A stretch of 64,000 nucleotides of DNA from Variovorax guangxiensis (GTDB lineage Bacteria; Pseudomonadota; Gammaproteobacteria; Burkholderiales; Burkholderiaceae_C), in the NCBI RefSeq assembly GCF_003952165.1, contig NZ_RXFT01000013.1, forward strand, positions 62,001-126,000, given 5' to 3'. This document shows, piece by piece, positions 53,423-62,196 of the stretch (the stretch's first letter is position 1; every line of letters starts with the position of its first letter). Below the pieces are notes generated by a model. It did not search any database. It was not told the origin of the DNA and saw nothing but the letters and a program-made list of their open reading frames with translations. A program made the position numbers and the translations under genes.

Positions 53423-53641
53423 GGTGTCGTCCCGTGGAGTAACCGGCGGACATTGTGAGCGCATGAAGACCGCAATGGGGGAATCGCCCTCCCGGCGCAG
53501 ATGCTTTGGCCGCAGCGCCAGCGGCCCCGGTGCGGGATTCCACCAAGCTTGCGCTTCCGTAGGCGGGGCGCATACTGCGCAAAAAACACCACCAGCCACT
53601 CGTCGGCCCCTGCGGGGTTCCGGGCGACAGCCAGGAGACAC

Positions 53642-55468
53642 GTGTTGCAGCGAACGAACATTGCCAACCCGGCCTACTTTCACAAGGTCGTCGATTGCCA
53701 GTACGCCTGCCCGGCGCACACTCCCGTCCCCGAGTACATACGCATGATCGCGCAGCGCCGATACGGCGATGCGTACATGGTCAACTGGGTCTCCAACGTC
53801 TTCCCCGGCATCCTGGGGCGCACCTGCGACAGGCCCTGCGAGCCGGCCTGCAGGCGCGGGCGTGTGGAAGAAAGCAATACAGAGGCCCCGGAGCCGGTCG
53901 CCATCTGCAGACTCAAGCGCGTGGCCGCCGACATGAAGGAGGACGTGCGCGCGCGCATGCCCAGGCCCGTGCCGAAGAACGGCAAGCGCGTCGCTTGCAT
54001 CGGCGCGGGGCCGGCCTCGCTCACCGTCGCGCGCGACCTGGCGCCATTGGGCTATGAGGTGACGGTGTTCGACGGCGAAGCCAAGCCCGGCGGCTTCATC
54101 CGCACGCAGATACCGCGCTTTCGCCTGCCCGAGTCGATCATCGACGAGGAGACGGGCTACGTGCTCGACCTGGGCGCGGAGTTCCGCGGCGGCGAGCGCA
54201 TCGATTCGATGAAGACGCTGATGGGGCAGGGCTGGGACGCGATCTTCGTCGGCTGCGGTGCGCCACGCGGGCGCGACCTGGACATTCCGGGCCGCAAGGA
54301 AGCCGCAGCCAGCATCCACATCGGCATCGACTGGCTGAGCTCCGTCTCTTTCGGCCATGTGAGCAGCATCGGCCGGCGCGTGATCGTGCTGGGCGGCGGC
54401 AACACCGCCATGGACTGCTGCCGCTCGGCGCGGCGCCTCGGCGGCAGCGACGTGAAGGTCATCGTGCGCAGCGGTTTCGAGGAGATGAAGGCTTCGCCCT
54501 GGGAGAAGGAGGACGCCGCGCACGAGGGCATTCCGATCATCAATTTCCACGTGCCCAAGGCCTTCGTGCACGACAAAGGCAAGCTCGTGGGCATGCGCTT
54601 CGAGATCGTCAAGGCCGTGTACGACGACAAGGGCCGCCGCACGCTGGAGCCCACGGGCGAGCCCGAGGCCTACTTCGAATGCGACGAGGTGCTGGTGGCG
54701 GTGGGCCAGGAAAATTCCTTCCCCTGGATCGAGCGCGACTGCGGCATCGACTTCGACAAGTGGGGCCTGCCGGTGCTGGACGCGAACACTTTCCAGTCGA
54801 CAGTGCCCAACGTGTTCTTCGGCGGCGACGCAGCCTTCGGGCCGAAGAACATCATCACCGCCGTGGCGCACGGCCACGAGGCAGCGGTGTCCATCGACAG
54901 GCTGCTGCGCGCGGAGCCGATCGAGGTCCGCCCGCCGCCGATGACCAACCTGGTGTCGCAGAAGATGGGCATCCATGAGTGGAGCTACGACAACGACACC
55001 TCCAACGACCTTCGCTACAAGGTGCCGTGGGCCAAGGCCGAGGCGGCGCTGGCCAGCATCCGGGTGGAGGTGGAACTGGGCTTCGACGCCGCCACCGCCT
55101 TCAAGGAAGCCGCGCGCTGCCTGAACTGCGACGTGCAGACGGTGTTCAACGAGCCCGCCTGCATCGAATGCGACGCGTGCGTGGACATCTGCCCCATGGA
55201 CTGCATCAACTTCGTCGAGAACGCCGATGAAGAGGGGTTGCGCTCGCGCCTGAAGGCGCCCGCGCTCAATCTGGCGCAGGACCTGTACGTATCCGGCGGG
55301 CTGAAGACGGGCCGCGTGATGGTGAAGGACGAGGACGTCTGCCTGCACTGCGGCCTGTGCGCCGAACGCTGCCCGACCGGCGCGTGGGACATGCAGAAGT
55401 TCCTGCTGAAGATGACGCTTGCCGGGCAGGAAAAGACCCCGGAGCAAAGCCGCAAGGAGACCGCATGA
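53642..55468 (+). CDS. FAD-dependent NAD(P)H:ferredoxin-type oxidoreductase with 4Fe-4S domains (KorC-like)
   Basis: A 608-aa protein like the glutamate synthase small subunit. The N-terminus has Cys clusters (C-Q-Y-A-C, C-D-R-P-C-E-P-A-C). FAD binding is at C-I-G-A-G-P-A-S-L and NAD(P) binding at L-G-G-G-N-T-A-M-D. Two ferredoxin motifs close it (C-I-E-C-D-A-C-V-D-I-C-P and C-L-H-C-G-L-C-A-E-R-C-P). It links a ferredoxin-type oxidoreductase to NAD(P)+. The start is GTG 53642 or TTG 53645, both behind AGGAGA; the latter has better spacing. It overlaps the next gene (ATGA). Confidence 0.85.
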   Translation: MLQRTNIANPAYFHKVVDCQYACPAHTPVPEYIRMIAQRRYGDAYMVNWVSNVFPGILGRTCDRPCEPACRRGRVEESNTEAPEPVAICRLKRVAADMKEDVRARMPRPVPKNGKRVACIGAGPASLTVARDLAPLGYEVTVFDGEAKPGGFIRTQIPRFRLPESIIDEETGYVLDLGAEFRGGERIDSMKTLMGQGWDAIFVGCGAPRGRDLDIPGRKEAAASIHIGIDWLSSVSFGHVSSIGRRVIVLGGGNTAMDCCRSARRLGGSDVKVIVRSGFEEMKASPWEKEDAAHEGIPIINFHVPKAFVHDKGKLVGMRFEIVKAVYDDKGRRTLEPTGEPEAYFECDEVLVAVGQENSFPWIERDCGIDFDKWGLPVLDANTFQSTVPNVFFGGDAAFGPKNIITAVAHGHEAAVSIDRLLRAEPIEVRPPPMTNLVSQKMGIHEWSYDNDTSNDLRYKVPWAKAEAALASIRVEVELGFDAATAFKEAARCLNCDVQTVFNEPACIECDACVDICPMDCINFVENADEEGLRSRLKAPALNLAQDLYVSGGLKTGRVMVKDEDVCLHCGLCAERCPTGAWDMQKFLLKMTLAGQEKTPEQSRKETA

Positions 55469-57315
55469 AGCAGATCGAGGCGGTCAACGACTTCGTCATC
55501 AAGTTCGCCAACGTCAACGGCTCGGGTTCGGCCTCGGCCAACGAACTGTTCGCCAAGGCCATCCTGCGCATGGGCGTGCCGGTGAGCCCGCGCAACATCT
55601 TCCCCAGCAACATCCAGGGCCTGCCGACCTGGTACGAGGTGCGCGTGACCGAGCAGGGACACCTGGGCCGGCGCGGCGGCACCGACATGATGGTGGCGAT
55701 GAACCCGCAGACCTGGGACGCCGACATCGCCGAGCTGGCGCCCGGCGGCTATCTCTTCTACGACAGCACGCGGCCGCTGCCGCCTTCGAAGTTCCGCGAG
55801 GACATCCGCGTGATCGGCATGCCGCTCACCGAGATCTGCAACGCCGTCTACCAGGACCCGCGCCAGCGGCAGCTGTTCAAGAACATCGTCTACGTGGGCG
55901 CGCTGGCCATCCTGCTGGGCATCGAGCCCGAGGTGGTCGAGAAGCTCTTCGGCGAGCAGTACAAGGGCAAGGAGAAACTGCTCGCCTCCAACGTGCAGGC
56001 CCTTCACCTGGGCTGCGACTTCGCGCGCGAGAACCTGCGCGAGCCCGTGGGGCTGAAGGTGCGGCGCGCCGACCGGGTGGGTGACAGGATCTTCGTGGAC
56101 GGCAACAGCGCGGCTGCGCTGGGTTGCGTGTACGGCGGCGCGACGGTGGCCGCGTGGTATCCGATCACGCCGTCGTCATCGGTGGCCGAGGCCTTCCAGA
56201 AGTACTGCACCAAGTTCCGCGTCGATCCATCCACCGGCCAGCACCGCTTCGCCATCGTGCAGGCCGAGGACGAGCTCGCATCGATCGGCGTGGTGGTCGG
56301 TGCCGGATGGAACGGCGCGCGGGCCTTCACCGCGACCTCGGGGCCGGGCATTTCGCTGATGACGGAGTTCATCGGGCTGGCCTACTTCGCGGAGATTCCG
56401 GTCACGCTCATCAACGTGCAGCGCGGCGGGCCTTCGACCGGCATGCCCACGCGCACGCAGCAGGCCGACATTCTTTGCTGCGCCTATGCGTCGCACGGCG
56501 ATACCAAACATGTGCTGCTCTTCCCCGAAGACCCGCACGAGTGCTTCGAGCACGCGGCGGCGGCGCTGGACCTGGCCGACCGGCTGCAGACGCCGGTGTT
56601 CGTGATGACCGACCTCGACATCGGCATGAACCAGCGCCTGTGCAAGCCCTTCGAGTGGGACGACAGCAAGGCCTACGACCGCGGCAAGGTCATGACCGCC
56701 GAGGAGCTGGAGGCGGGCCGCGACTTCGGCCGCTACAAGGACGTGGACGGCGACGGCATCCCCTGGCGCACGCTGCCGGGCACGCACCCGACCAAGGGCA
56801 GCTACTTCACGCGCGGCACGACGCGCGATGCCTATGCGCGCTACTCGGAGCGCGGGCCGGACTACATCTACAACATGGAGCGGCTGCTGAAGAAGTTCGC
56901 GACCGCGGCCACGCTGGTGCCGCAACCGGTGCTGCGGCCTGCTGCCCAGAAGACCGGGCTCGGCGTGATCTATTTCGGCTCCACCAGCCCGTCCATGCAC
57001 GAGGCGCTGCAGGAGCTGGAAGGGCGCGGCATCCATCTGGACGCGATGCGGCTGCGGGCCTTTCCGTTTCCCGACAGCGTGTTGCAGTTCCTGGCCGAGC
57101 ATGAGCGCGTGTTCGTGGTGGAGCAGAACCGCGATGCGCAGATGCGCAGCCTGCTGGTCAACGAGCTGGATGCCGATCCGGCGAAGCTGGTACGGGTGCT
57201 GCACTTCGACGGAACGCCCATCACCGCGCGCTTCATCGTGCAGGCGATCGATGCGCACGTCGGCAAGGCGAACGTGCAAGGCAACACCACGACCGGCGCG
57301 AAGGAGGCCGCATGA
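55465..57315 (+). CDS. korA: 2-oxoacid:acceptor oxidoreductase, fused gamma-alpha subunit
   Basis: A 616-aa subunit. The gamma domain comes first (about 10-190; G-S-G-S-A-S-A-N-E-L, G-H-L-G-R-R-G-G) and the alpha domain second (about 205-600; Y-P-I-T-P-S-S-S-V-A-E, T-S-G-P-G-I-S-L-M, G-P-S-T-G-M-P-T). This arrangement is typical of 2-oxoglutarate:ferredoxin oxidoreductases. With KorB and the FAD protein it would oxidise a 2-oxoacid to the acyl-CoA. AAGGAGA precedes the ATG, which overlaps the previous stop. The substrate could be 2-oxoglutarate, pyruvate or an aryl-pyruvate. Confidence 0.88.
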   Translation: MKQIEAVNDFVIKFANVNGSGSASANELFAKAILRMGVPVSPRNIFPSNIQGLPTWYEVRVTEQGHLGRRGGTDMMVAMNPQTWDADIAELAPGGYLFYDSTRPLPPSKFREDIRVIGMPLTEICNAVYQDPRQRQLFKNIVYVGALAILLGIEPEVVEKLFGEQYKGKEKLLASNVQALHLGCDFARENLREPVGLKVRRADRVGDRIFVDGNSAAALGCVYGGATVAAWYPITPSSSVAEAFQKYCTKFRVDPSTGQHRFAIVQAEDELASIGVVVGAGWNGARAFTATSGPGISLMTEFIGLAYFAEIPVTLINVQRGGPSTGMPTRTQQADILCCAYASHGDTKHVLLFPEDPHECFEHAAAALDLADRLQTPVFVMTDLDIGMNQRLCKPFEWDDSKAYDRGKVMTAEELEAGRDFGRYKDVDGDGIPWRTLPGTHPTKGSYFTRGTTRDAYARYSERGPDYIYNMERLLKKFATAATLVPQPVLRPAAQKTGLGVIYFGSTSPSMHEALQELEGRGIHLDAMRLRAFPFPDSVLQFLAEHERVFVVEQNRDAQMRSLLVNELDADPAKLVRVLHFDGTPITARFIVQAIDAHVGKANVQGNTTTGAKEAA

Positions 57316-58367
57316 CTTACCTCGCCAAGCCGAAGCTGCGGCACCCGACGCTGGCCACCAACAAGGTCGGCTACACGCGGCGCGACTACGAAGGAAAGAT
57401 CTCCACGCTGTGCGCGGGCTGCGGTCACGACTCCATCTCGGCCTCGATCATCGAGGCCTGCTGGGAGCTCGACATCGAGCCGCATCGCGTCGCCAAGCTC
57501 TCGGGCATCGGCTGCAGCTCGAAGACGCCGGACTATTTTCTCGGCGCATCGCACGGCTTCAACACGGTGCACGGCCGCATGCCCAGCGTGCTGACCGGCG
57601 CCAACCTGGCCAACCGCGACCTGCTGTACCTCGGCGTCTCGGGCGACGGCGACTCCGCTTCCATCGGCCTGGGCCAGTTCGCCCACGCCATGCGCAGAGG
57701 TGTGCGCATGGCCTACATCGTGGAGAACAACGGCGTCTACGGCCTCACCAAGGGCCAGTTCTCGGCCACGGCCGACCAGGGCTCCAAGAGCAAGAAGGGC
57801 GTGGTCAACACCGACAGCCCGGTCGACCTGGTCGCCATGGCGCTGCAACTCGGCGCGAGCTACGTGGGGCGGGGCTTCTCGGGCAACAAGGCGCAGTTGG
57901 TGCCGCTCATCAAGGGCGCGATCAGCCATGGAGGCTCGGCCTTCATCGACGTGATCAGCCCCTGCGTGGCCTTCAACAACCACCCGGGCAGCACCAAGAG
58001 CTACGACTACATCCGCGAGCACAACGAGGCAGTGAGCCGCATCGACTTCATCAGCGGGCGGGAGGAGATCGCCGTGGACATGGAGCCCGGCGAAGTGATG
58101 GACGTGCGCCAGCACGACGGCACGCTGCTGCGCCTGCGCAGCCTGCACCCGGACTACGACCCGGGCGACCGCTTCGCCGCCATGGCCTACATGCAGCGGC
58201 ATCACGAGATGGGCGAGGTGGTGACGGGGCTGCTCTACGTCGACCCGCTGGCCACCGACCTGCACACCGCACTCAACACCTGCGACCGGCCGCTCAATGC
58301 GTTGGGGCCGCAACAGCTGTGCCCCGGCGCCCAGGCGCTGGAACGGCTCAACGCCTCCTTGCGCTGA
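57312..58367 (+). CDS. korB: 2-oxoacid:acceptor oxidoreductase, beta subunit (ThDP-binding)
   Basis: A 351-aa ThDP and [4Fe-4S]-binding subunit. The N-terminal C-A-G-C-G-H motif and a Cys in G-I-G-C-S-S, plus a C-terminal Cys, hold the cluster. ThDP/Mg2+ is bound by G-D-G-D-S-A-S-I-G with N-N-G-V-Y-G-L-T-K-G. It forms the catalytic heterodimer with the gamma-alpha subunit. AAGGAGG precedes the ATG and the genes overlap (ATGA). Length is normal for KorB-type proteins. Confidence 0.9.
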   Translation: MTYLAKPKLRHPTLATNKVGYTRRDYEGKISTLCAGCGHDSISASIIEACWELDIEPHRVAKLSGIGCSSKTPDYFLGASHGFNTVHGRMPSVLTGANLANRDLLYLGVSGDGDSASIGLGQFAHAMRRGVRMAYIVENNGVYGLTKGQFSATADQGSKSKKGVVNTDSPVDLVAMALQLGASYVGRGFSGNKAQLVPLIKGAISHGGSAFIDVISPCVAFNNHPGSTKSYDYIREHNEAVSRIDFISGREEIAVDMEPGEVMDVRQHDGTLLRLRSLHPDYDPGDRFAAMAYMQRHHEMGEVVTGLLYVDPLATDLHTALNTCDRPLNALGPQQLCPGAQALERLNASLR

Positions 58368-58415
58368 GCAACGGCCGGCGGCACCATTCAGGGTTCGACT
58401 CACGGAGGGCGCATC

Positions 58416-58853
58416 ATGTCCGAGCGCACCGTTTTCCAATCGATTTCGCGCAAGCACGTGCTCAGCGTGGCCCCGCAGGCCACGGTGCGCGACGCCGCAT
58501 GCGTGATGACGCGCGCCAACTGCGGCAGCGTGCTCGTCATGGAGCTGCCCGACACGCTGCTGGGCATATTGACCGAGCGCGACCTCATGACCCGCGTGCT
58601 CGCCAGGGGGCTGGACCCCGACGGCACCTCGGTGCGCGAGGTGATGACACCCAACCCGATCTGCGTGCCGCCCGAGACGCTGGTGTCCGACGCCGTGGTG
58701 CTGATGCTGGAGCGGGGCTTTCGACATCTGCCGCTGGTGGCGGGCGCGAAGGTACTGGGCGTGTTCTCGGTGCGCGATGCGCTGCCGAGGGAGATCGGCG
58801 CGGCGGTGAGCCTGAGCGAGTTCAGGGAGCAGGTGAACGACGCGCTGGGCTGA
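58416..58853 (+). CDS. CBS-domain pair protein
   Basis: A 145-aa protein made of two CBS domains (about 12-68 and 75-135). G-I-L-T-E-R-D-L and G-V-F-S-V-R-D-A are the conserved ends. Such stand-alone pairs bind adenine nucleotides and regulate partner enzymes or channels. It lies 48 bp after korB on the same strand with GGAGG before its ATG, so it may be an energy-sensing partner of the oxidoreductase. Confidence 0.88.
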   Translation: MSERTVFQSISRKHVLSVAPQATVRDAACVMTRANCGSVLVMELPDTLLGILTERDLMTRVLARGLDPDGTSVREVMTPNPICVPPETLVSDAVVLMLERGFRHLPLVAGAKVLGVFSVRDALPREIGAAVSLSEFREQVNDALG

Positions 58854-58871
58854 AGCGCGGCGAGGCCCCGT

Positions 58872-59579
58872 TCAAGGGGTCACGTAGTCGGGATACTGCT
58901 TGCAGATATCGTTCACCGCGCTGAGCGTGCCCGACAGGTGCTTGCGCAGCGCGGCCTGGGCGGCGTCCGGATCCTTCGCCTCGATGGCCCGCACGATGGC
59001 GCGGTGGTCGCGCAGGATCGCCTCGGTCTTGCCGGCGGTCGGCAGGTGCAGGCGGCGCAGCCGGTCGACATGGCCCGAGACGCGGCCCACCAGGTCCCAC
59101 AGGCCCAGCACGCCGCCGGCTTCGTACATCAGGCGATGGAACGCGCGGTCGGCGCTGACGAAATCGCTGTAGCGCTGCGAGTTGGCGAGCGATGCCTGCT
59201 GGGCGATGACGCCCTTGAGCTGGTCGACCAGCCCCGGCGATTCTTCGATTGCCAGCTGGTGCACCAGCTCCAGCTCGATGGAGCGGCGAAGGAAGTGCGC
59301 TTCGCGCGCGGCAGAGATGTCGATGCGGCTCACCAGCGTGGCGTGCTGCGGATACACGTTCACCAGCCCTTCCTCGTCGAGCCTGAGCAGCGCCTCGCGC
59401 ACGGGTGTCTGGCTCACGCCGAAACGATCGGCCAGCTCCTGCCGCTGCAGCACGGTGCCGGGGACGAGTTCGAGCGCAAGGATGGCTTCGCGCAGTTTCT
59501 CCAGCACCTGGGGCGCGGCAAGGCGGGTGCGGTCAAGTCGGATCTTCGGGGAGGCGCTCATCGCCGGCGATTGTGTCAT
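58872..59579 (-). CDS. GntR-family (FCD) regulator of the sugar-acid operon
   Basis: A 235-aa FadR-type regulator: a winged helix at about 20-85 (L-A-D-R-F-G-V-S-Q-T-P-V-R-E-A-L), then an FCD domain with the metal/ligand His residues (H-R-L-M, D-H-R-A-I). It is divergent from the IlvD/Edd dehydratase gene and probably represses it until a sugar acid or its breakdown product binds. Its own -10 (TATATT) overlaps the dyad at 59585, so it is likely autoregulated. No Shine-Dalgarno is visible; M7 is an alternative start. Confidence 0.9.
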   Translation of the reverse strand: MTQSPAMSASPKIRLDRTRLAAPQVLEKLREAILALELVPGTVLQRQELADRFGVSQTPVREALLRLDEEGLVNVYPQHATLVSRIDISAAREAHFLRRSIELELVHQLAIEESPGLVDQLKGVIAQQASLANSQRYSDFVSADRAFHRLMYEAGGVLGLWDLVGRVSGHVDRLRRLHLPTAGKTEAILRDHRAIVRAIEAKDPDAAQAALRKHLSGTLSAVNDICKQYPDYVTP

Positions 59580-59607
59580 TGACGCACTAATATACTAGTG
59601 TTTTAAT
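59579..59607 (+). promoter_or_regulatory. Promoter of the sugar-acid operon with operator in the spacer
   Basis: TTGACG (59579-59584), exactly 17 bp, then TTTAAT (59602-59607): five of six matches in each box. The dyad CACTA-ATATAC-TAGTG (59585-59600) fills the spacer, the classic place for a repressor. It also covers the -10 of the divergent GntR gene. Confidence 0.65.
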
Positions 59608-59675
59608 TCTCGGAAAGACGCCGGCGCGGGCCGGCAAGGCCGCACCTGCAGTGCAGCGCCCATGGAGACAACCCC

Positions 59676-61406
59676 TTGACGAAACGCCCCTACGAATCCC
59701 TTCGCAGCGCCCGCTGGTTCGCGCCCGACGACTTCCGCTCCTTCGGCCATCGCTCGCGCGTGCTGCAGATGGGCTACAGCTACGCCGACTGGATGGGCAA
59801 GCCCGTCATCGCCATCGTCAACACCTGGAGCGACGCCAACCAGTGCCACTCGCACTTCAGGCAGCGCGTGGAAGACGTGAAGCGCGGCGTGCTGCAGGCG
59901 GGCGGCTTTCCGCTCGAGCTGCCGGCCATCTCGCTTTCCGAGAGCATGGTCAAGCCAACCACCATGCTCTATCGCAACTTCCTTGCGATGGAAACCGAAG
60001 AGCTGCTGCGCAGCCACCCCATCGACGGTGCCGTGCTGATGGGCGGCTGCGACAAGACCACGCCCGGCCTCACCATGGGCGCGCTCAGCATGGGCATTCC
60101 CTTCATCTACCTGCCGGCCGGCCCCATGCTGCGCGGCAACTGGAAGGGCAAGGTGCTGGGCTCCGGCTCCGACGCGTTCAAGTACTGGGACGAGCGCCGC
60201 GCCGGCCGCCTTGGCGAACAGGCCTGGGCCGAGATGGAAGCCGGCATCGCCCGCAGCCACGGCACCTGCATGACCATGGGCACGGCCGCCACCATGATGG
60301 GCATCGCCGAAGCCGTGGGGCTGACGCTGCCGGGTGCGTCGAGCATTCCCGCGGCGGACGCCAACCACATCCGCATGAGCGCCGACTGCGGCCGCCGCAT
60401 CGTCGAGATGGTGTGGGAAGACCTGACGCCCGCGAAGATGCTCACGCGCGCCAACTTCGAAAACGGCATCGCCTGCGCGATGGCCATGGGCTGCAGCACC
60501 AACGCCGTCATCCACCTGATCGCCATGTCGCGCCGCGCCGGCCACGCCGTGAGCCTCGACGACTTCGACGCCTTCAGCCGCCGCGTGCCCGTCATCGCCA
60601 ACATCCGGCCCAGTGGCGATGCCTACCTGATGGAAGACTTCTTCTACGCAGGCGGCCTGCCCGCGATGCTGGAGCGCATCCGCGGCCACCTGCGCACCGA
60701 GGCGCTCACCGTCAACGGCCGCACCATCGGCCAGAACATCGAAGGCGCCGAGGTCTACGACGACGACGTGATCCGGCCGCTTGCCAACCCCATCTACGCC
60801 GAAGGCGCGCTGGCCGTGCTGCGCGGCAACCTCGCGCCCGACGGCGTGGTCATCAAGCCCAGCGCCTGCGCGCCGCACCTCTTGAAGCACACCGGCCGCG
60901 CGCTGGTGTTCGACGACTACCCGTCGCTCAAGAAGGCCGTGGACGATCCGGAGCTCGACGTGACCGGCGACGACATCCTCGTGCTGCGCAACGCCGGCCC
61001 GCGCGGCGCGGGCATGCCGGAGTGGGGCATGCTGCCTATCCCCACCAAGCTGCTGAAGCAGGGCGTGAAGGACATGCTGCGCCTGTCCGACGCGCGCATG
61101 AGCGGCACCAGCTACGGCGGCTGCCTGCTGCACTGCTCGCCCGAGGCAGCCATCGGCGGCCCGCTCGCACTCGTGCAGATCGGCGACCGCATCAGCGTCG
61201 ACGTGCCCGCGCGCAGCATCCACCTTGAAATCGACGATGCCGAACTTGCCCGCCGCAAGGCCGCGTGGACACCGCCGCCACCGCGCTACGAGCGCGGCTA
61301 CGGCTGGATGTTCGGCCGCCACATCCGCCAGGCCGACGAGGGCTGCGACTTCGACTTCCTCGAAACCAGCTTCGGCAAGCCGGTGCCCGAGCCCGACATC
61401 TTCTGA
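59676..61406 (+). CDS. IlvD/Edd family sugar-acid dehydratase
   Basis: A 576-aa dehydratase. The [2Fe-2S] ligands are C57 (N-Q-C-H-S-H), C125 (M-G-G-C-D-K-T) and C198 (H-G-T-C-M-T-M-G). The family removes water from dihydroxy acids; this branch includes L-arabinonate and D-xylonate dehydratases. It starts at a TTG (59676) with GGAGAC eight bases ahead. It leads a GntR-controlled operon with an RraA-like gene, a Bug gene and an SMP-30 lactonase, so a pentonate-type substrate is likely rather than branched-chain amino acid synthesis. Confidence 0.88.
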   Translation: MTKRPYESLRSARWFAPDDFRSFGHRSRVLQMGYSYADWMGKPVIAIVNTWSDANQCHSHFRQRVEDVKRGVLQAGGFPLELPAISLSESMVKPTTMLYRNFLAMETEELLRSHPIDGAVLMGGCDKTTPGLTMGALSMGIPFIYLPAGPMLRGNWKGKVLGSGSDAFKYWDERRAGRLGEQAWAEMEAGIARSHGTCMTMGTAATMMGIAEAVGLTLPGASSIPAADANHIRMSADCGRRIVEMVWEDLTPAKMLTRANFENGIACAMAMGCSTNAVIHLIAMSRRAGHAVSLDDFDAFSRRVPVIANIRPSGDAYLMEDFFYAGGLPAMLERIRGHLRTEALTVNGRTIGQNIEGAEVYDDDVIRPLANPIYAEGALAVLRGNLAPDGVVIKPSACAPHLLKHTGRALVFDDYPSLKKAVDDPELDVTGDDILVLRNAGPRGAGMPEWGMLPIPTKLLKQGVKDMLRLSDARMSGTSYGGCLLHCSPEAAIGGPLALVQIGDRISVDVPARSIHLEIDDAELARRKAAWTPPPPRYERGYGWMFGRHIRQADEGCDFDFLETSFGKPVPEPDIF

Positions 61407-61449
61407 CCCCAATCCGATTCCACCCACTTCCAGACAACGGAGACCCCAC

Positions 61450-62160
61450 GTGAATCCCGCCACCCGCGAGCAGCTCATGAAGGTGAGCACCGCCACCCTG
61501 TGCACGGCCCTGTTCAAGCGCGGCCTGCGCCACCAGTTCATCCAGGACGTGCGGCCGCTCAACGCCGGCCTGCCCAACATGGTCGGCGAAGCCTTCACGC
61601 TGCGCTACATGCCCGCGCGCGAAGACCTGAACCAGATCGGCGTCTTCCTCGACCGCGACCATCCGCAGCGCAAGGCCGTGGAGCAGTGCCCCGAGGGCGC
61701 GGTGCTCGTCATCGACAGCCGCAAGGACGCGCGCGCCGCATCGGCCGGCGGCATCCTCGTCACGCGGCTCATGAAGCGCGGCGTGGCCGGCGTGGTCACC
61801 GACGGCGGCTTCCGCGACAGCCCAGACATCGCGAAGCTGGGCTTTCCCGCCTACCACCACCGCCCCAGCGCGCCCACCAACCTCACGCTGCACCAGGCCA
61901 TCGACATCAACGTGCCCATCGGCTGCGGCGACGCGCCCGTCTTCCCCGGCGACGTGATCGTGGGCGATGCCGAAGGCGTGATCGTCATCCCGGCCCACAT
62001 GGCCGACGAGATCGCCGCCGAGGCGACGGAGATGACCGCCTTCGAGGACTTCGTGCAGGAGAAGGTGCTCGAAGGCCGCTCCATCCTCGGCCTCTATCCG
62101 CCCACCGACGAACAGAGCCGCACCGACTTCGCTGCCTGGCGCCAGGCCAACGGCCGCTGA
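61450..62160 (+). CDS. RraA-like aldolase-fold protein
   Basis: A 236-aa member of the RraA/HMG aldolase family. Motifs are V-T-D-G-G-F-R-D (substrate/metal loop) and G-D-V-I-V-G-D-A-E-G-V-I-V-I-P. In catabolic operons such proteins act as 4-hydroxy-2-oxoacid aldolases or oxaloacetate decarboxylases rather than RNase E regulators. It starts with GTG at 61450 behind GGAGA. It lies 43 bp behind the dehydratase gene and could cleave the 2-oxo-3-deoxy acid that the dehydratase makes. Confidence 0.82.
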   Translation: MNPATREQLMKVSTATLCTALFKRGLRHQFIQDVRPLNAGLPNMVGEAFTLRYMPAREDLNQIGVFLDRDHPQRKAVEQCPEGAVLVIDSRKDARAASAGGILVTRLMKRGVAGVVTDGGFRDSPDIAKLGFPAYHHRPSAPTNLTLHQAIDINVPIGCGDAPVFPGDVIVGDAEGVIVIPAHMADEIAAEATEMTAFEDFVQEKVLEGRSILGLYPPTDEQSRTDFAAWRQANGR

Positions 62161-62196
62161 GCCCGCATCGATCACAGAAATCCAAGGAGACAAGAC

